NCBI GenBank assembly: GCA_021029095.1
Contig: JAJOHG010000024.1
Location: 186,001 to 250,000, forward strand
DNA length: 64,000 bases
Direction: 5' to 3'
Source of the DNA: Phellopilus nigrolimitatus
Lineage: Eukaryota > Basidiomycota > Agaricomycetes > Hymenochaetales > Hymenochaetaceae
A program made the position numbers and the translations under genes. The notes below the pieces were generated by a model, which was not told the origin of the DNA, made no database searches, and saw only the letters and a program-made list of their open reading frames with translations. Position 1 is the first letter of the stretch; the number at the start of each line of letters is the position of its first letter. Below, piece by piece: positions 54,601 through 64,000 of the stretch.

Positions 54601-55748
54601 CGTCGGGTCGGCAGCGTTACTGAGCGGTAGGCTGGCGTTCGCTGCATTCAAACGAGTTGCGATGTCTTGCGATATTGCCCACGATGCCGTCGTCCCGCTG
54701 ATCTATATTTATAAATATTGGGTTCAGAGTATTCTCGCTGTGCGGGCTGGAGCGCGACTGACCTTCTTGAAGGAGTAGTATTCCGTCGCGTCCTGTGCAT
54801 GATTGACGATCTCCGCGTATTTTTGCTGGCTTTGAAGGGACATCCTCAGGACAGTATACTGGCCGCTGTCGTCTGGCGTCCACTGCGCGATTTGGGTCGT
54901 ATCGCCGGCGATAAACTCTAAATATATACATGTTAAGCAGATCAAGGTGTGAAAGCAATAATCATAGCTTATGTGAAGCAAGACGTACCGCCTGTGATAT
55001 CGGAGTACATGCGCAAGCTGTGCGCCTTCCCGTCGGTGGATGTCGCGGACATGTAGAGATACGTGAAGGGGAGGGACTGGCGCAGGAGATCCGTCGGCTG
55101 GTACCCCAAACGTCTCGCTCTTTGAGGCTCGTTTTTTAACACTTTTGATCAAAAGCGCGGCTCACCTCGATGGGACTGAGGAACGACGCGTTTATCTGCA
55201 TGCTCCCCGCCGTGAAAAGAAACGAGGTCCGCGTCGGCGTGAACTCGGCGGCGGTCTGGTTGGCCGTCGACACGTTGGCAATCACCGCAGCGCCGAGGAT
55301 GCGGTAGGCTATCCCGTCGACCACGACAGATGCGTACCAGCCTGTGATCTGGAGAAGCCATGTAAGAAAACGTCCACCAGAAGAAGTGAAGTAGAGCAAG
55401 CAAAGGAAACGGAATGCACTGCGAGTTTACTCAATCCATATATTTTCCCCCTCGCGTCTGTCTTCCCCAAATCCTCGCCCACTCTCTGCAACCGCATTCC
55501 CTTGCATCGTGAAACCTGCTACTCACGGGCCCGCTCCAGAGGTTCGACCAGATGGAACTAGCTGCTTGTGGGTTGTTGCCCTGGTTCAGCCATGTATTCA
55601 GATACGGCGAGCGCACAGCAAGCGGGAAAGCGGGGGCGTTGAAAGGCGAGACGGTCCACGCGGTAGGGCCATTCTGAGCAGCAATCTGAGAGACCAAAAA
55701 AAGCAGAAAGGATAGTATACGGAGCAGGAGAGGTATCATAAGCGTCAT
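51693..55748 (-). CDS. GtaA-type glutaminase, membrane-anchored, copy 2
   Basis: Divergent paralogue of the gene at 44300. The start ATG at 55746-55748 opens a signal peptide (MTLMIPLLLRILSFLLFLVS). Conserved pieces include APAFPLAVRSPYLNTWL, TGWYASVVVDGIAYRILG, TPTRTSFLFTAGSMQI, AVDWGEITSTPQPAVWALGV, DYADMLALSARQAFGALDIT, FPVFMYLNPELGGYLLAPLL, ESANMLIMTLAYSQTSGNG, ALKGIIGIASMAQIA and DWMMFAASTVSDTATRNDMV. The anchor is SSAGAIAGGVVAAVVVTSAL followed by FFFLRRRR. The tail contains a Gly/Ser dipeptide run (51890-51990), the coiled coil LRSEVDNLRRDLERIRRE, and PPSY at 51711-51722, nine residues before the stop (51693-51695). It is much more GC-rich than copies 1 and 3, and less similar to either than they are to each other. 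Confidence 0.83.
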
Positions 55749-56560
55749 GACTGGCGACGCTATGGACGGTGTGCAAGCGTGAGGGTCGCGAGGAACCGGT
55801 CGCCGAAGAGCGGCAGCTCGTGCCAGTCTGATCAAGTGATGAGACGGAAGACATCGTTAGGCGAGGAATGGCATCAGAGCTTTGAAATGTTACCATCGAG
55901 TGTAAGGGTCGCTGTGTTCCCAATGATCGGAATGGTTCTTATTCAAAAGTGTATTACATAAGTATACAAAGTGTTCATTTCGCTCTGTTTACATAATATT
56001 ATTTTGTAAATATGGTTAGAAAAAGTAATAAAGCAACCCCGAATTGATCGCATATCACTTGTTGATCAAGAACTTGAGCTGTTACTTCTGACTCTGATCG
56101 TCCCTTTCGTCCGAAGAAACAATGATGATTCTGGAACAGCGCGATAGGCAGTTTTATAATGCGTCGACCGGCTCATGGAGCTCACTGGATTCCCAAGAGC
56201 GCCCATGAACGCAAACGGCGTACTAATCTAGGGTCAAGGCATGGCTGGGCAATTTCTGAACAGACTGCGGTTTCACTGCTTTACGTAGGATGGGCGCCGA
56301 GTGTGGTGTATACAGCTGCAGTCACTCCTTTTTTTCTCTTTTTTATTCACTAAATTTGTATTGGTGTTTACGGGGCGATCGTTTCCGTGGCAAGTCGCAT
56401 TCTCTTAACGACGCTCAGCCGAGCTTCGGAAGGTTAGTTACCACCAATACAACTCTGCATTATGTACGGACCGATGTATCAGATCCGTGAGCCACATTCG
56501 GGCCAAGAGTCCCAGAGATCTCTCCAGAGGTGAGATCAATCGGCATCTGCTGATTTTAAG
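55749..56560. other. Upstream region of glutaminase 2
   Basis: About 800 bp without a supported gene; it should contain the glutaminase 2 promoter. An upstream in-frame ATG (55835) would add ~29 residues without signal-peptide character, so it was not used. Confidence 0.4.
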
Positions 56561-56930
56561 CACGTGCGTGCCTATCTTACCGCCGGAACTGCTCGCAGCG
56601 TTCATGGCAATCTTTCCGAAGGTCCACGGATGTGGCGCTCAGACGGTACAGACACTACCTTTTCTTGTCCACCGCAAGTTTATTTCGCTAATCAACGGAA
56701 CGAGGATGCATTTACGGTCAGCGCTCATAATACCACAAGAACCGTCGTTTTTGGAGTCTTCTTGAATCTTATCCTCACTTAAAATAGGCCGCATCTACTT
56801 CTTTGCGAATCAGGTCCGACTAAGCAGCTGGTGCTTCCGGTGAACAAACTGGACGCGCTCTGGCATTCTGCTCCCACTGCGCAACGAGGACACCCTCCGT
56901 CCTTCCCTGCCATGGCAATCTGACCGCATC
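56561..56930 (+). pseudogene. Relic X, copy 2 (unidentified gene)
   Basis: Plus-strand pieces WRSDGTDTTFSCPPQVYF, NEDAFTVSAHNTTRTVVFGV, GRIYFFANQVRLSSW and LPVNKLDALWHSAPTAQRGH, ending PSFPAMAI and TGA at 56921-56923. The last two pieces are in different frames with no intron between them, and a stop follows FLNLILT. Copy 1 lies inverted at 43175-43660, equally upstream of a glutaminase. The conserved look of the fragments suggests a once-real gene, which I cannot name. Confidence 0.5.
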
Positions 56931-57264
56931 TTGTGTATCGTGATGACCGGTGTCAATCGTAGCGCTCGACTTGTATTTTAAGCCGTATCAATGGTTTCAG
57001 CGTCGAAGCCCTACGTGATTATCTGCGAGTGCTTCCGTCTCATAACGAAGATGCTTGGGCACCTCGCCTTGAGCACCGCGCGCGCGCGCGCATACTCACG
57101 TAAAGTACAAGGCTTGGAGAAAGGCCACCGCTCTCGTAGAAACAAGGGCAACGCCAACGCAAAACTGGCACACACCGAAACGGTCTAGAACTGAATCTGG
57201 TATTAAAATGCCATGGATTTGCCCTGTTTTCCATTTTTCTCAGAAGGTCCCGGATATCCAAGCT
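56931..57264. other. Intergenic region
   Basis: About 330 bp between relic X and the end of the hydrolase gene, with a short alternating CG run near 57078-57091. Nothing else seen. Confidence 0.4.
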
Positions 57265-58524
57265 TCAACGTTTATCGTCATTACCGAGCACATTTGCAAA
57301 AAACTTCATGGTCGCTTCGGGCTCGTCCCAGTGAGGCTTGAATGCACAGATGAGCACAAAACAGAAACGGCGGGGCACGCCACTCACGAAGTGATTCGCG
57401 CCGGGGACCATCATCACCCTAAACGGCCTTCCCTTGATCCCTTCCTCGTCTGCCTCTTCCCGCAGCTTTTCAAGCCGCCAGACAGCATCAACGATGACCC
57501 ACACTGTGTTCTCACACCACACGACGTCCACGCCGCACCGCGGCCAGTACGCCGCGAGCCTGTCATCGACCAGCGCGCGCCGCACTTGCTCCGCGTATGC
57601 CGCAGCCAGAATCGGCCGCACGGAGACCTCGCTGCGCTCCAGCGCCGCGGGCCATGTCACCGCGAGCGTCTCTGCCGCAGACATCGCGAGCGTCGTGGCG
57701 ATGCGCGCCCCCGCGGCGGGCGCGAGCTGCAAGTCGCTGACATCCCGCGATACGAGGCTCGCGTGCGTGTAATATGCGCCGACCCACTCGCTGAAGTATT
57801 GGGAGAAGCCTTGGGTCCGCTCGGCTGGTGTGAGCGACTTATTCTGGGGCATGTCGAGGCTGTGCTCCAGTACGGTGAGTCCGAGAACAGAGCATGGGGG
57901 GTCTGCGTTCCTGGTCAGATTTATAGACCGGTGCCGCTGAGCCAGGCGACCACATACCGAATATTATGAGAGACCGAAGGAACGGCGTGATCGCCTCTCT
58001 AGTTTCTGCAGGGATGGTGTCCGCGTTGGAAAGCAAGGACAGCGTGTAGATGCTCCCGGAAGACCATCCCATCAGGACGACCCCGCCGTGCTTCCCGTCG
58101 GGCGACGCCTGCGGGACCTTTTCGCGTTCCACAAAGCACCGAATAAAGGTGGGCAACTCGGCGCCTCGCGCCCGCAAGAACTCCTCATGTGTCGCGGCGT
58201 CGACAACCCCGATTTGCGCGAGGTCGGAGGCCGTGTATGGAGAGGAGCCGGGGTAGTCGCGGCGGTTGACTAGGACGAGGCGGACAGAGTGGTGCGGGGC
58301 GAGCGGGATGAGCCGCCTGAACACGCCTGTGCAGGAGTTCAGTAGACGTCCTTCACACCTGAAGTGCGGAAAGGGGCATGCATACGCATTCAGAACTTAC
58401 CTCCGTGGAATGAAGCCCCGTGCACTACAATCAACGTCGTGTAGGACTGTTCCGCATTTGACGGGACGCCGGAGTCCTGGTAGAAAAGGCTATGGCCCTG
58501 TTCATCGATGGTTATCAGGGGCAT
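57265..58524 (-). CDS. Alpha/beta-hydrolase fold protein
   Basis: Four or so exons on the minus strand. The start at 58522-58524 gives MPLITIDEQGHSLFYQDSGV, then SYTTLIVVHGASFHGG (oxyanion strand, HGxxFHG), RLVLVNRRDYPGSSPYT, GVVLMGWSSGSIYTLSLLSN with the nucleophile elbow GWSSG, and RSLIIF. The next exon is DMPQNKSLTPAERTQGFSQY through VMMVPGANHFV with the likely catalytic His, and the end HWDEPEATMKFFANVLG. The triad appears complete. Proteins of this look are annotated only as alpha/beta hydrolases in mushroom genomes; the substrate cannot be stated. It is flanked by relic X and, ~650 bp upstream, by the transposon. Confidence 0.75.
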
Positions 58525-59172
58525 TGCTTCTGCTAGACTGTAATTACTGCAGCGAAACCGAGCCTTACGATCAACGTCATATTCGCATCGGCTTATAAAG
58601 TCGTAGCAAACTCTGCGAGACAATGAGAGCCCTATACGTGTCGGAAACCCGATTCGGATGATGTATAAGTCGACTGGAGAAGGACAGAGCCAGCGAACGT
58701 ACTATACTTGCACTTTTCGAAAACCTGACTCGGATGATGCATAAGACAGCGAGAGAAGGAAAAGATGAAGATTGCAATACGTGGTCATGAGGTTCAGCCA
58801 TTCAATCGAAATGTCGCGTTTCCACAGGCTCTCGGACGTCCTTGACGCCTTGATTTTTCTTCTCTGCAGAAAGTGTTACATGATATATCCAGATGAGAAT
58901 ACCGGTTTTCCAGATAGGCTTGATTGCGCTCGTCTTGTCAACTTGAAGGCGTGCCTATCCTGCACTGTTCAGATGTAATCACGTCTTTTTACTTGATGCC
59001 AGGAGTCCCGGTCAATTCAATAAGCCTAGAGTTCCCTATCGTATATGTTCAAGCTTTCTAGAAGGTAACGTCGACGAATACCACAGTGCGTACACGTACG
59101 ATGACTATTGCCAGCTGAGTTGACTGTCCAGAAAGCAGTTAGCAGTCCACGTGATCGAGACGCGCACTCGTC
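58525..59172. other. Intergenic region upstream of hydrolase
   Basis: About 650 bp, including the hydrolase promoter. It ends at the 9 bp target duplication (59164-59172) of the transposon. No other feature recognised. Confidence 0.4.
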
Positions 59173-59285
59173 ACCTCAGGCACCCCCCTAGAGTAGACCT
59201 ATTAGGTATATCCTACCCATAGGAGGGTTCGCTCTATTAGGTCCCCCACAGCTACCTGCTTCCCATGGGCTGATGGGAATTCCCA
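59173..59285 (+). repeat. Left terminal inverted repeat of the transposon
   Basis: 113 bp, paired with 60001-60112 on the opposite strand. The outer 50 bp differ at only a few positions. Confidence 0.85.
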
Positions 59286-59335
59286 TATGCTTGGGAATTC
59301 CCAAGCGTATGGGAATTCCCACTTTGGGAGTTCCT
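59275..59335. repeat. Left subterminal array of palindromic decamers
   Basis: GGGAATTCCC at 59275-59284, 59293-59302 and 59311-59320, spaced exactly 18 bp, plus a variant GGGAGTTCCT at 59326-59335. The mirrored array at the right end suggests transposase-binding sites. Confidence 0.8.
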
Positions 59336-59356
59336 AAAATTCTAAAAATGTATTTA

Positions 59357-59436
59357 TGCCACCAATGGGAATTGAACTACGGACCTTCAGATTACAAAGC
59401 TACATTAAATATTGACACCATACTAACTGAATTACA
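59357..59436 (-). ncRNA. tRNA-like unit, left end of transposon
   Basis: On the minus strand: TTCAGTTAGTATGG in the D-arm/A-box position, TTTGTAATCTGAAGGTC like an anticodon arm, CCGTAGTTCAATTCCC like a T-arm with B-box (GTTCAAT), ending TTGGTGGCA. The acceptor stem does not pair cleanly, so it is not called a tRNA gene. It mirrors the unit at 59851-59928. Confidence 0.4.
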
Positions 59437-59850
59437 AGAACTTCTAAAGTTCTCATATGTTAGCGTATATATAGGCTCTCTACATGCCAAAAATAAGGCT
59501 CAATTAATTTGACTTCACCAAAGTATCTGCTGTCATAGGGACTTGAATGTCCTGTACCTTTTTTTTTCTATTAGGGAGTTAATCTAGTGCTCTGATTTGG
59601 TCCCACAGTACTACTGCTTTCTACAAAAGCAATTATTATAAGTGTGAATGTACCTTGCCAAGTGTATATGTACTAATCAGGTCTTCCCAGTAAAGACAAC
59701 CCTCTTATTATACCATAGTATCAATGCTTATAACTCCCATAGCATAGAGAAAGCAACTTCAGCTGTTGATGAATTTAGAAAGTCAGCCAATTTCAGCTTT
59801 AATCTATTTGTACAATATCTATATGTATGAGAATCTTTTATAAGGTTATT

Positions 59851-59928
59851 ATAGTGTAGTAGTTCAGTTAACAATGATGATTAAATTTAGTATTTGAAAG
59901 GTCAGCTGTTCGACTCTTGTTGGTGGCG
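59851..59928 (+). ncRNA. tRNA-like unit, right end of transposon
   Basis: 78 nt: GTAGTTCAGTTAACAATG (A-box/D-arm-like), TTTAGTATTTGAAAGGTC (anticodon-arm-like), GCTGTTCGACTCTTG (B-box/T-arm-like), ending TTGGTGGCG. The acceptor ends are not complementary. Its 3' end faces the right terminus, as the left unit faces the left terminus. Confidence 0.4.
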
Positions 59929-59951
59929 TAATTAATTTTTTCCTGTTTCTT

Positions 59952-60011
59952 GGGAACTCCCATCTTGGGAGTTCCCAAGGTTGGGAATTCCCATACACTT
60001 TGGGAATTCCC
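59952..60011. repeat. Right subterminal array of palindromic decamers
   Basis: GGGAACTCCC at 59952-59961, GGGAGTTCCC at 59967-59976, and GGGAATTCCC at 59983-59992 and 60002-60011. Four sites, as at the left end. Confidence 0.8.
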
Positions 60012-60112
60012 ATCGACTATAGGAAACAGGTGGCCGTGGGGGACCTAATAGAGTGAACCCTCCTATAGGTAGGATTGACCTAATAGGTCTACTCTAGGGG
60101 GGTGCCTGAAGT
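60001..60112 (-). repeat. Right terminal inverted repeat of the transposon
   Basis: 112 bp, inverted copy of 59173-59285. The two ends differ by about 15 substitutions spread along the length. Confidence 0.85.
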
Positions 60113-60542
60113 GCACTCGTCACGCACCAAACTATAAATAGGTACAAATATTTACCTCGCTTTCCGCCACAGTTGCGTGGAGGATCAACATTGCGTTGGA
60201 GATTTGATCTAATTCCACATTCAATTTCTAAGGACGTCCTAAGCGTTCAATTTGCACGTTGTTCTACATTTATCACATTTATATATTATAGTATTATCGC
60301 CAGTATGGTTTAAGGTAGTCTGACGACAGCCTCCGTCGTAGAAGTGCCTGAAAGATCACCAAAATGGGCCATAATATTCGGTAGGATATATTTCTCACGA
60401 TAGAATACGATAGAACATGTCCGACTTTTGCGAATTTAAGTCCAGACTGCAAATACCAGAATTTATGTTTAACCAAAACATCAAGTACAGACACATTAGC
60501 AAATAAAGAAACCTAGACAACCACCCAGAGTATATGAAAAGC
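60113..60542. other. Intergenic region transposon / glutaminase 3
   Basis: About 430 bp, beginning with the right 9 bp target duplication. AT-rich 3' flank of glutaminase 3. No gene seen. Confidence 0.4.
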
Positions 60543-63500
60543 CTACGGCGACCCTGCAGTCCTAAGCGAATTCGCAAGCTCCACATCGTAAGAGGGAGGT
60601 GCTTCGCCAATCACCGTGCGCTCCCCTCTTATCTGTTCGATCTCTCTCCGCAAGTTATCCACCTCCGACCTTAGCTCCTGCTGCATGGCTGTTTTCGGGT
60701 ATGGTACAGGCGATGGGCTCGCGCTTACCGCGTTTCCGCCCTCTGCACTAGCCAACCACGTGCTGGCGTTTGATGACCTGTTTCGTGGCAGAACACTCGA
60801 CGCAGCATCGACACCGGCATAGACATCGCGCTTTCTAGTGTTTGGCAGCTTTCTAGTGTTTGGCACCGCAAACGGCGAAATAGCTCCGTACGGCACAAAT
60901 CTACCAGTAGAGCCCGCGCTGAGCTGGCCAGAATGTTCTTCCATATCGAGGCTCTCCGAACTTAAATATTGCACCGTGACGGAGTGGCTGCGCATGCTGT
61001 CCATATCAAGGCGCGCAGTCGCGTTGAGCGACTCGCGCACGGAGTCGGAAGTGTATGTTGTCGGGTTAACGCGCTCGATGCCGTCTGCGCCGTTGTATCT
61101 GCTTTTCGGTCTCTGCTTACGGCGACAACATAAGACGAAGACACCGGCGACAAGTCCGACTAGTACGAGTGCTCCAACAGTCGCCCCAGCAATTATGCCT
61201 GTCTTCTTCCCGCTTTTCGAGGTGGAGGCAGTAGCGGTGGTGGACACACTAGGCCCAGTGAAGCTCACTGGTTTGGTAGCAACGCTGTGAATTTAGTCAG
61301 AGTCTGCATCGGCTTTAAGAGCAGGAACATGATCTCGACGTACTTCAGAGAAAGTGGAGCGAACATGGCTCCTTGCGCAGGGCTAATACATATAACGCAC
61401 ATCGATAGTCAGGACATTGTTTTTAGAAGAATTATGGGTCTTGGGCGTACCTATTGATCCCTCCAATCTGGTGGCCAGTCGTTGGGTTATACATAACGGC
61501 GAACGGCAGGTTTTCGAAGTTAGGCGAAGCGTATGCGTGGAGCAGCGAAATCAAGGAGTCCCGCACAGAGGTATCCGTGACCGTGGCGGCCGCGAACATG
61601 GTCCAATCTAAAACACGGACTTTATTGAAGATGGACACAGAATAGCAATACTTCGAATGACCAACCTGACCGGGCGAGCGACGAGTTCCCGCTGTCCAAC
61701 GGAATGCCATACGAGTTCGCCGCTGATTTAAGAGCAAAACATGTCAGTAAAAAATGAAACTAAAACCGAAAAATATAACCTACAAGCTTGTGTCTCGCAG
61801 TACGAAGTCTGTAAATTGTATACCTACATAAAAGAAACATTTCATAAGTATGAAATATGACGCAGCAAAACTTCAAATAAACACCTACAGAGGAGTTGAT
61901 TAAGTTTAGCTGGAGAAGCTTGTCCGCGAACAGGTTGTACATGATTCCGGACGAAGCTGAGCCATAGCTCGATGCCAAGTGGCCAGACGCAGACGCAAGA
62001 CTAGTCCACTGCTGTGCATACTGTGTCGAAATACTCTGTTCCCAGCAAACATCATTCGAAAGCCAGATGAGATAAGTTCAGTAGTCGGTTGAGAACTACG
62101 TGCGGAAATGGGAACGCACCTGATAATGAGTCTGATCGTCGGAGCGTCCCGCGAACCCACTGATCTTTGCCATCGCGCTGATGCCAAGGATGCCCTTCAG
62201 TGCAAGGTTAGTCTGGTTCGTCGCCGAAATGCCGTCTGAACTCGACGTGGTCCTACATGCGAACTCGAGTTAGCTCGCTAGAAGGAGTAGTTATGAACCA
62301 TTATGTACTCACTCATCGCCGGGCGCCATCGAGTTGCTGACAAGAAAGCTCGCCCAGCTGTTCAAGAGATCATACTATAAGCAAGGGCCCATCAATCTAC
62401 ACTCAATTTCACATGTGAGAAAACGATAAACTTACGTGCTGTCCGAGCAGCGTCCCATCCCCAGAGAACTGTGCGTGCGCCAGGCTCATAATCAACATAT
62501 TCGCCGATTCTGAGAATGGTGCCAAATATTCAACAAATATAATAAAAATAGTAAACACTTTATTTGCTCACGCTCAATCTCCTGGTGGTGCTCCTGGAAG
62601 TTTCCAGGAGCATTTGGGAATCCAGAGCCTGGATGGACGCAATATTAGACAACGATCCGCGTCTTCCTACAAAGAGCTGCTCACCTAGGTCCTGGGCAGC
62701 ATAAGGGTTCTGATACTGCGCACTAGACTGGTAATCCAACAGCGGACTCAGGAGATATCCCACAATAGCCGGGTTGAAGTAGATGTAGACCGGTAGCGCG
62801 GCGTAAATTACATCTACCGCGTTCACCCTAAAACAAGCATGGCCGGAGCACTTTCAATCATATACAGGTCGCGTCTCAACGAAACGAAACAATACTCACC
62901 CTCCCGACCCGACGCTGCCCATGTCTTTCATGAAAGCCTTGACGTCTGACATGTTGAACGTGCCATTGCTGTCCTTTACGAGAGTGTACTCGAATGCGCT
63001 CATGGCCTGCCGCGTGGCAAGCGCAAGAAGGTCCGCATAGTTGCTAGAGATTTTATCTCCGTCGCCAAGGATCCGTGCGTCGAGCGCGACAGCCGCACCG
63101 AGCGCGTTGTCAAAGTCGTCGAGGAAGCTTTCGGTCTGGTCGGAGTGAAAAATAAAACAAACGAAGATGTTTGTCAGTCTATATGAAGAAAAAAACAGAA
63201 ACGGCAAGAGTATTTTGGAAAAAATGCCACATACTACGTCTTGAATATCTGAAAACTGAGACCAATAATAGGCACTGCGCTGCTCTATCTGCACTTTGGC
63301 GTTCGTGTACCTGATCACTGGATCGCGCACGACACCCACCGCATAAACTACAGGATCAGTCGCTGCTGTAATATTACCGAGGTTGACGGCAATTCCGAGC
63401 GTGTCAAAGGGACTGTGAAAAAAGAACCCCGTTGAAAGACACGCAGAAAACGGGAATAACTAATTAGGCGTACTTATTGACTGCATGGAATGCGGTGTCG

Positions 63501-64000
63501 CTTTTCTCGTTCAGACCGGTGCCGTTGGCGAAGAAGCTGCGAATGTCATTGGCTGGGCCAATCTGCCATGACACGCCATTGCTCTGTTGAAATAAAACAA
63601 AACCACCGATATCCAGTAAAAGATTGCACGGATCATAATGAAGACGTACATTCTTCATAGAGTAGTATAACGTAGCATCTTGCGGACGTGAGTCTATCTC
63701 CTGATATGCATTCGGCGAGGCAAGCTGCATCTGCAGGTATACGATGTTGCTGTCTCCGTTGGCCGTCCAGTTCGCTTGTAAAGTGCTGTCTCCGGTGATC
63801 CACTCTAGAACAGTCCAACCGAGAATATTTACTCGAGGATGCGCAGTCATGATAACAAATAGAGGCGTACCTCCAGAAACGTCCGAGTACAATTGTACAT
63901 CGTGAGATTGGCCATCAGAGGATTGTACAGATAAATAAAAGTACGAGAAGGGTAGGGATTGTCGGACGAGGTCGGTAGGCTTAAAAGTCAGATCGTTCAG
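60543..64000 (-). CDS. GtaA-type glutaminase, membrane-anchored, copy 3 (5' end beyond window)
   Basis: Close relative of copy 1, in the opposite orientation. The window edge removes the signal peptide and first ~150 residues. The visible part begins at LNDLTFKPTDLVRQSLPF. Retained pieces: LEWITGDSTLQANWTANGDS, ATLYYSMKN, AVNLGNITAATDPVVYAVGV, SSNYADLLALATRQAMSAFE, ALPVYIYFNPAIVGYLLSPL, ESANMLIMSLAHAQFSGDG and DWTMFAAATVTDTSVRDSLI. The C-terminus has KKTGIIAGATVGALVLVGLV, the basic stop-transfer RRKQRPK, a longer linker than copy 1 containing a small internal duplication (NTRKLPNTRK), coiled coil LRSEVDNLRREIEQIRGE and PPSY at 60588-60599. The intron that has a GC donor in copy 1 has a normal GTGAGC donor here. 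Confidence 0.85.

Larger units (their letters stand above)
59173..60112. mobile_element. Non-autonomous DNA transposon, MULE-like, 940 bp
   Basis: Long terminal inverted repeats: the first 113 bp (59173-59285) and last 112 bp (60001-60112) are reverse complements with about 15 differences. They open AC[CT]TCAGGCACCCCCCTAG, run through GTAGACCTATTAGGT and CTCTATTAGGTCCCCCAC, and end in TGGGAATTCCCA. The 9 bp GCACTCGTC directly flanks both sides (59164-59172 and 60113-60121). A 9 bp duplication with long repeats fits the Mutator-like superfamily. Inside each repeat are clustered GGGAATTCCC-type decamers and a tRNA-like unit. The AT-rich centre has no protein-coding capacity beyond ~80 codons, so transposition would need a transposase from elsewhere. 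It is well preserved and probably young. Confidence 0.85.

Noticed and set aside
59851..59928. Functional tRNA gene
   Set aside because: A- and B-box-like sequences are present but the acceptor ends do not pair and the arms have mismatches; called tRNA-like only.

Overview
This is a nuclear contig from a filamentous basidiomycete, most likely an Agaricomycete. Nearly every gene is split by 50-75 nt GT-AG introns. Several families are typical of mushroom-forming fungi: F-box/leucine-rich proteins with large divergent C-termini, PhzF-like proteins, aryl-alcohol-oxidase-type GMC oxidoreductases, secreted class 3 lipases, and GtaA-type glutaminases anchored by a C-terminal membrane helix. No prokaryotic, plasmid or organellar signals were seen. 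All calls come from reading translations and motifs; no database search was run.

Left part (1-31 kb), mostly single-copy housekeeping and regulatory genes: 3' end of an RNase P/MRP POP3-like subunit; BEM46-like alpha/beta hydrolase; dCMP deaminase; TTI1-like HEAT-repeat protein (TEL2-TTI1-TTI2 complex) with several reading-frame breaks; CDK-activating-kinase-like kinase; F-box/LRR-type protein; a tandem duplication of a PhzF-like gene plus a decaying GMC oxidoreductase gene; a large SHOC1/ZIP2-like meiotic protein with an XPF-like end; a second F-box-type protein; a Ser/Thr kinase; and an intronless non-secreted trypsin-like protease.

Middle part (31-42 kb): MET1-like sirohaem synthase (uroporphyrinogen-III methyltransferase), a single-NBD ABC transporter, and two class 3 lipases inside a tandem segmental duplication. 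The second duplicate is followed by a ~580 bp inverted-repeat element that is absent at the matching place in the first.

Right part (42-64 kb), a rearranged accessory region: three membrane-anchored GtaA-type glutaminases (one +, two -, the last cut by the window end), an intact METTL21-type methyltransferase and a truncated copy of its 5' end, two inverted relic copies of an unidentified gene, a very GC-rich F-box-type gene, and an alpha/beta hydrolase. Between the hydrolase and the third glutaminase sits a 940 bp non-autonomous DNA transposon (59173-60112). It has ~112 bp terminal inverted repeats, a 9 bp target-site duplication, clustered GGGAATTCCC-type palindromes at both ends, and two outward-facing tRNA-like units. 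This element and the glutaminase tail module (membrane helix, coiled coil, PPxY) are the most unusual things in the window.

Several conserved genes (POP3, TTI1, one F-box gene, the start of the SHOC1-like gene) need one-base frame changes that no intron explains. Small assembly indels should be ruled out before calling these genes broken.
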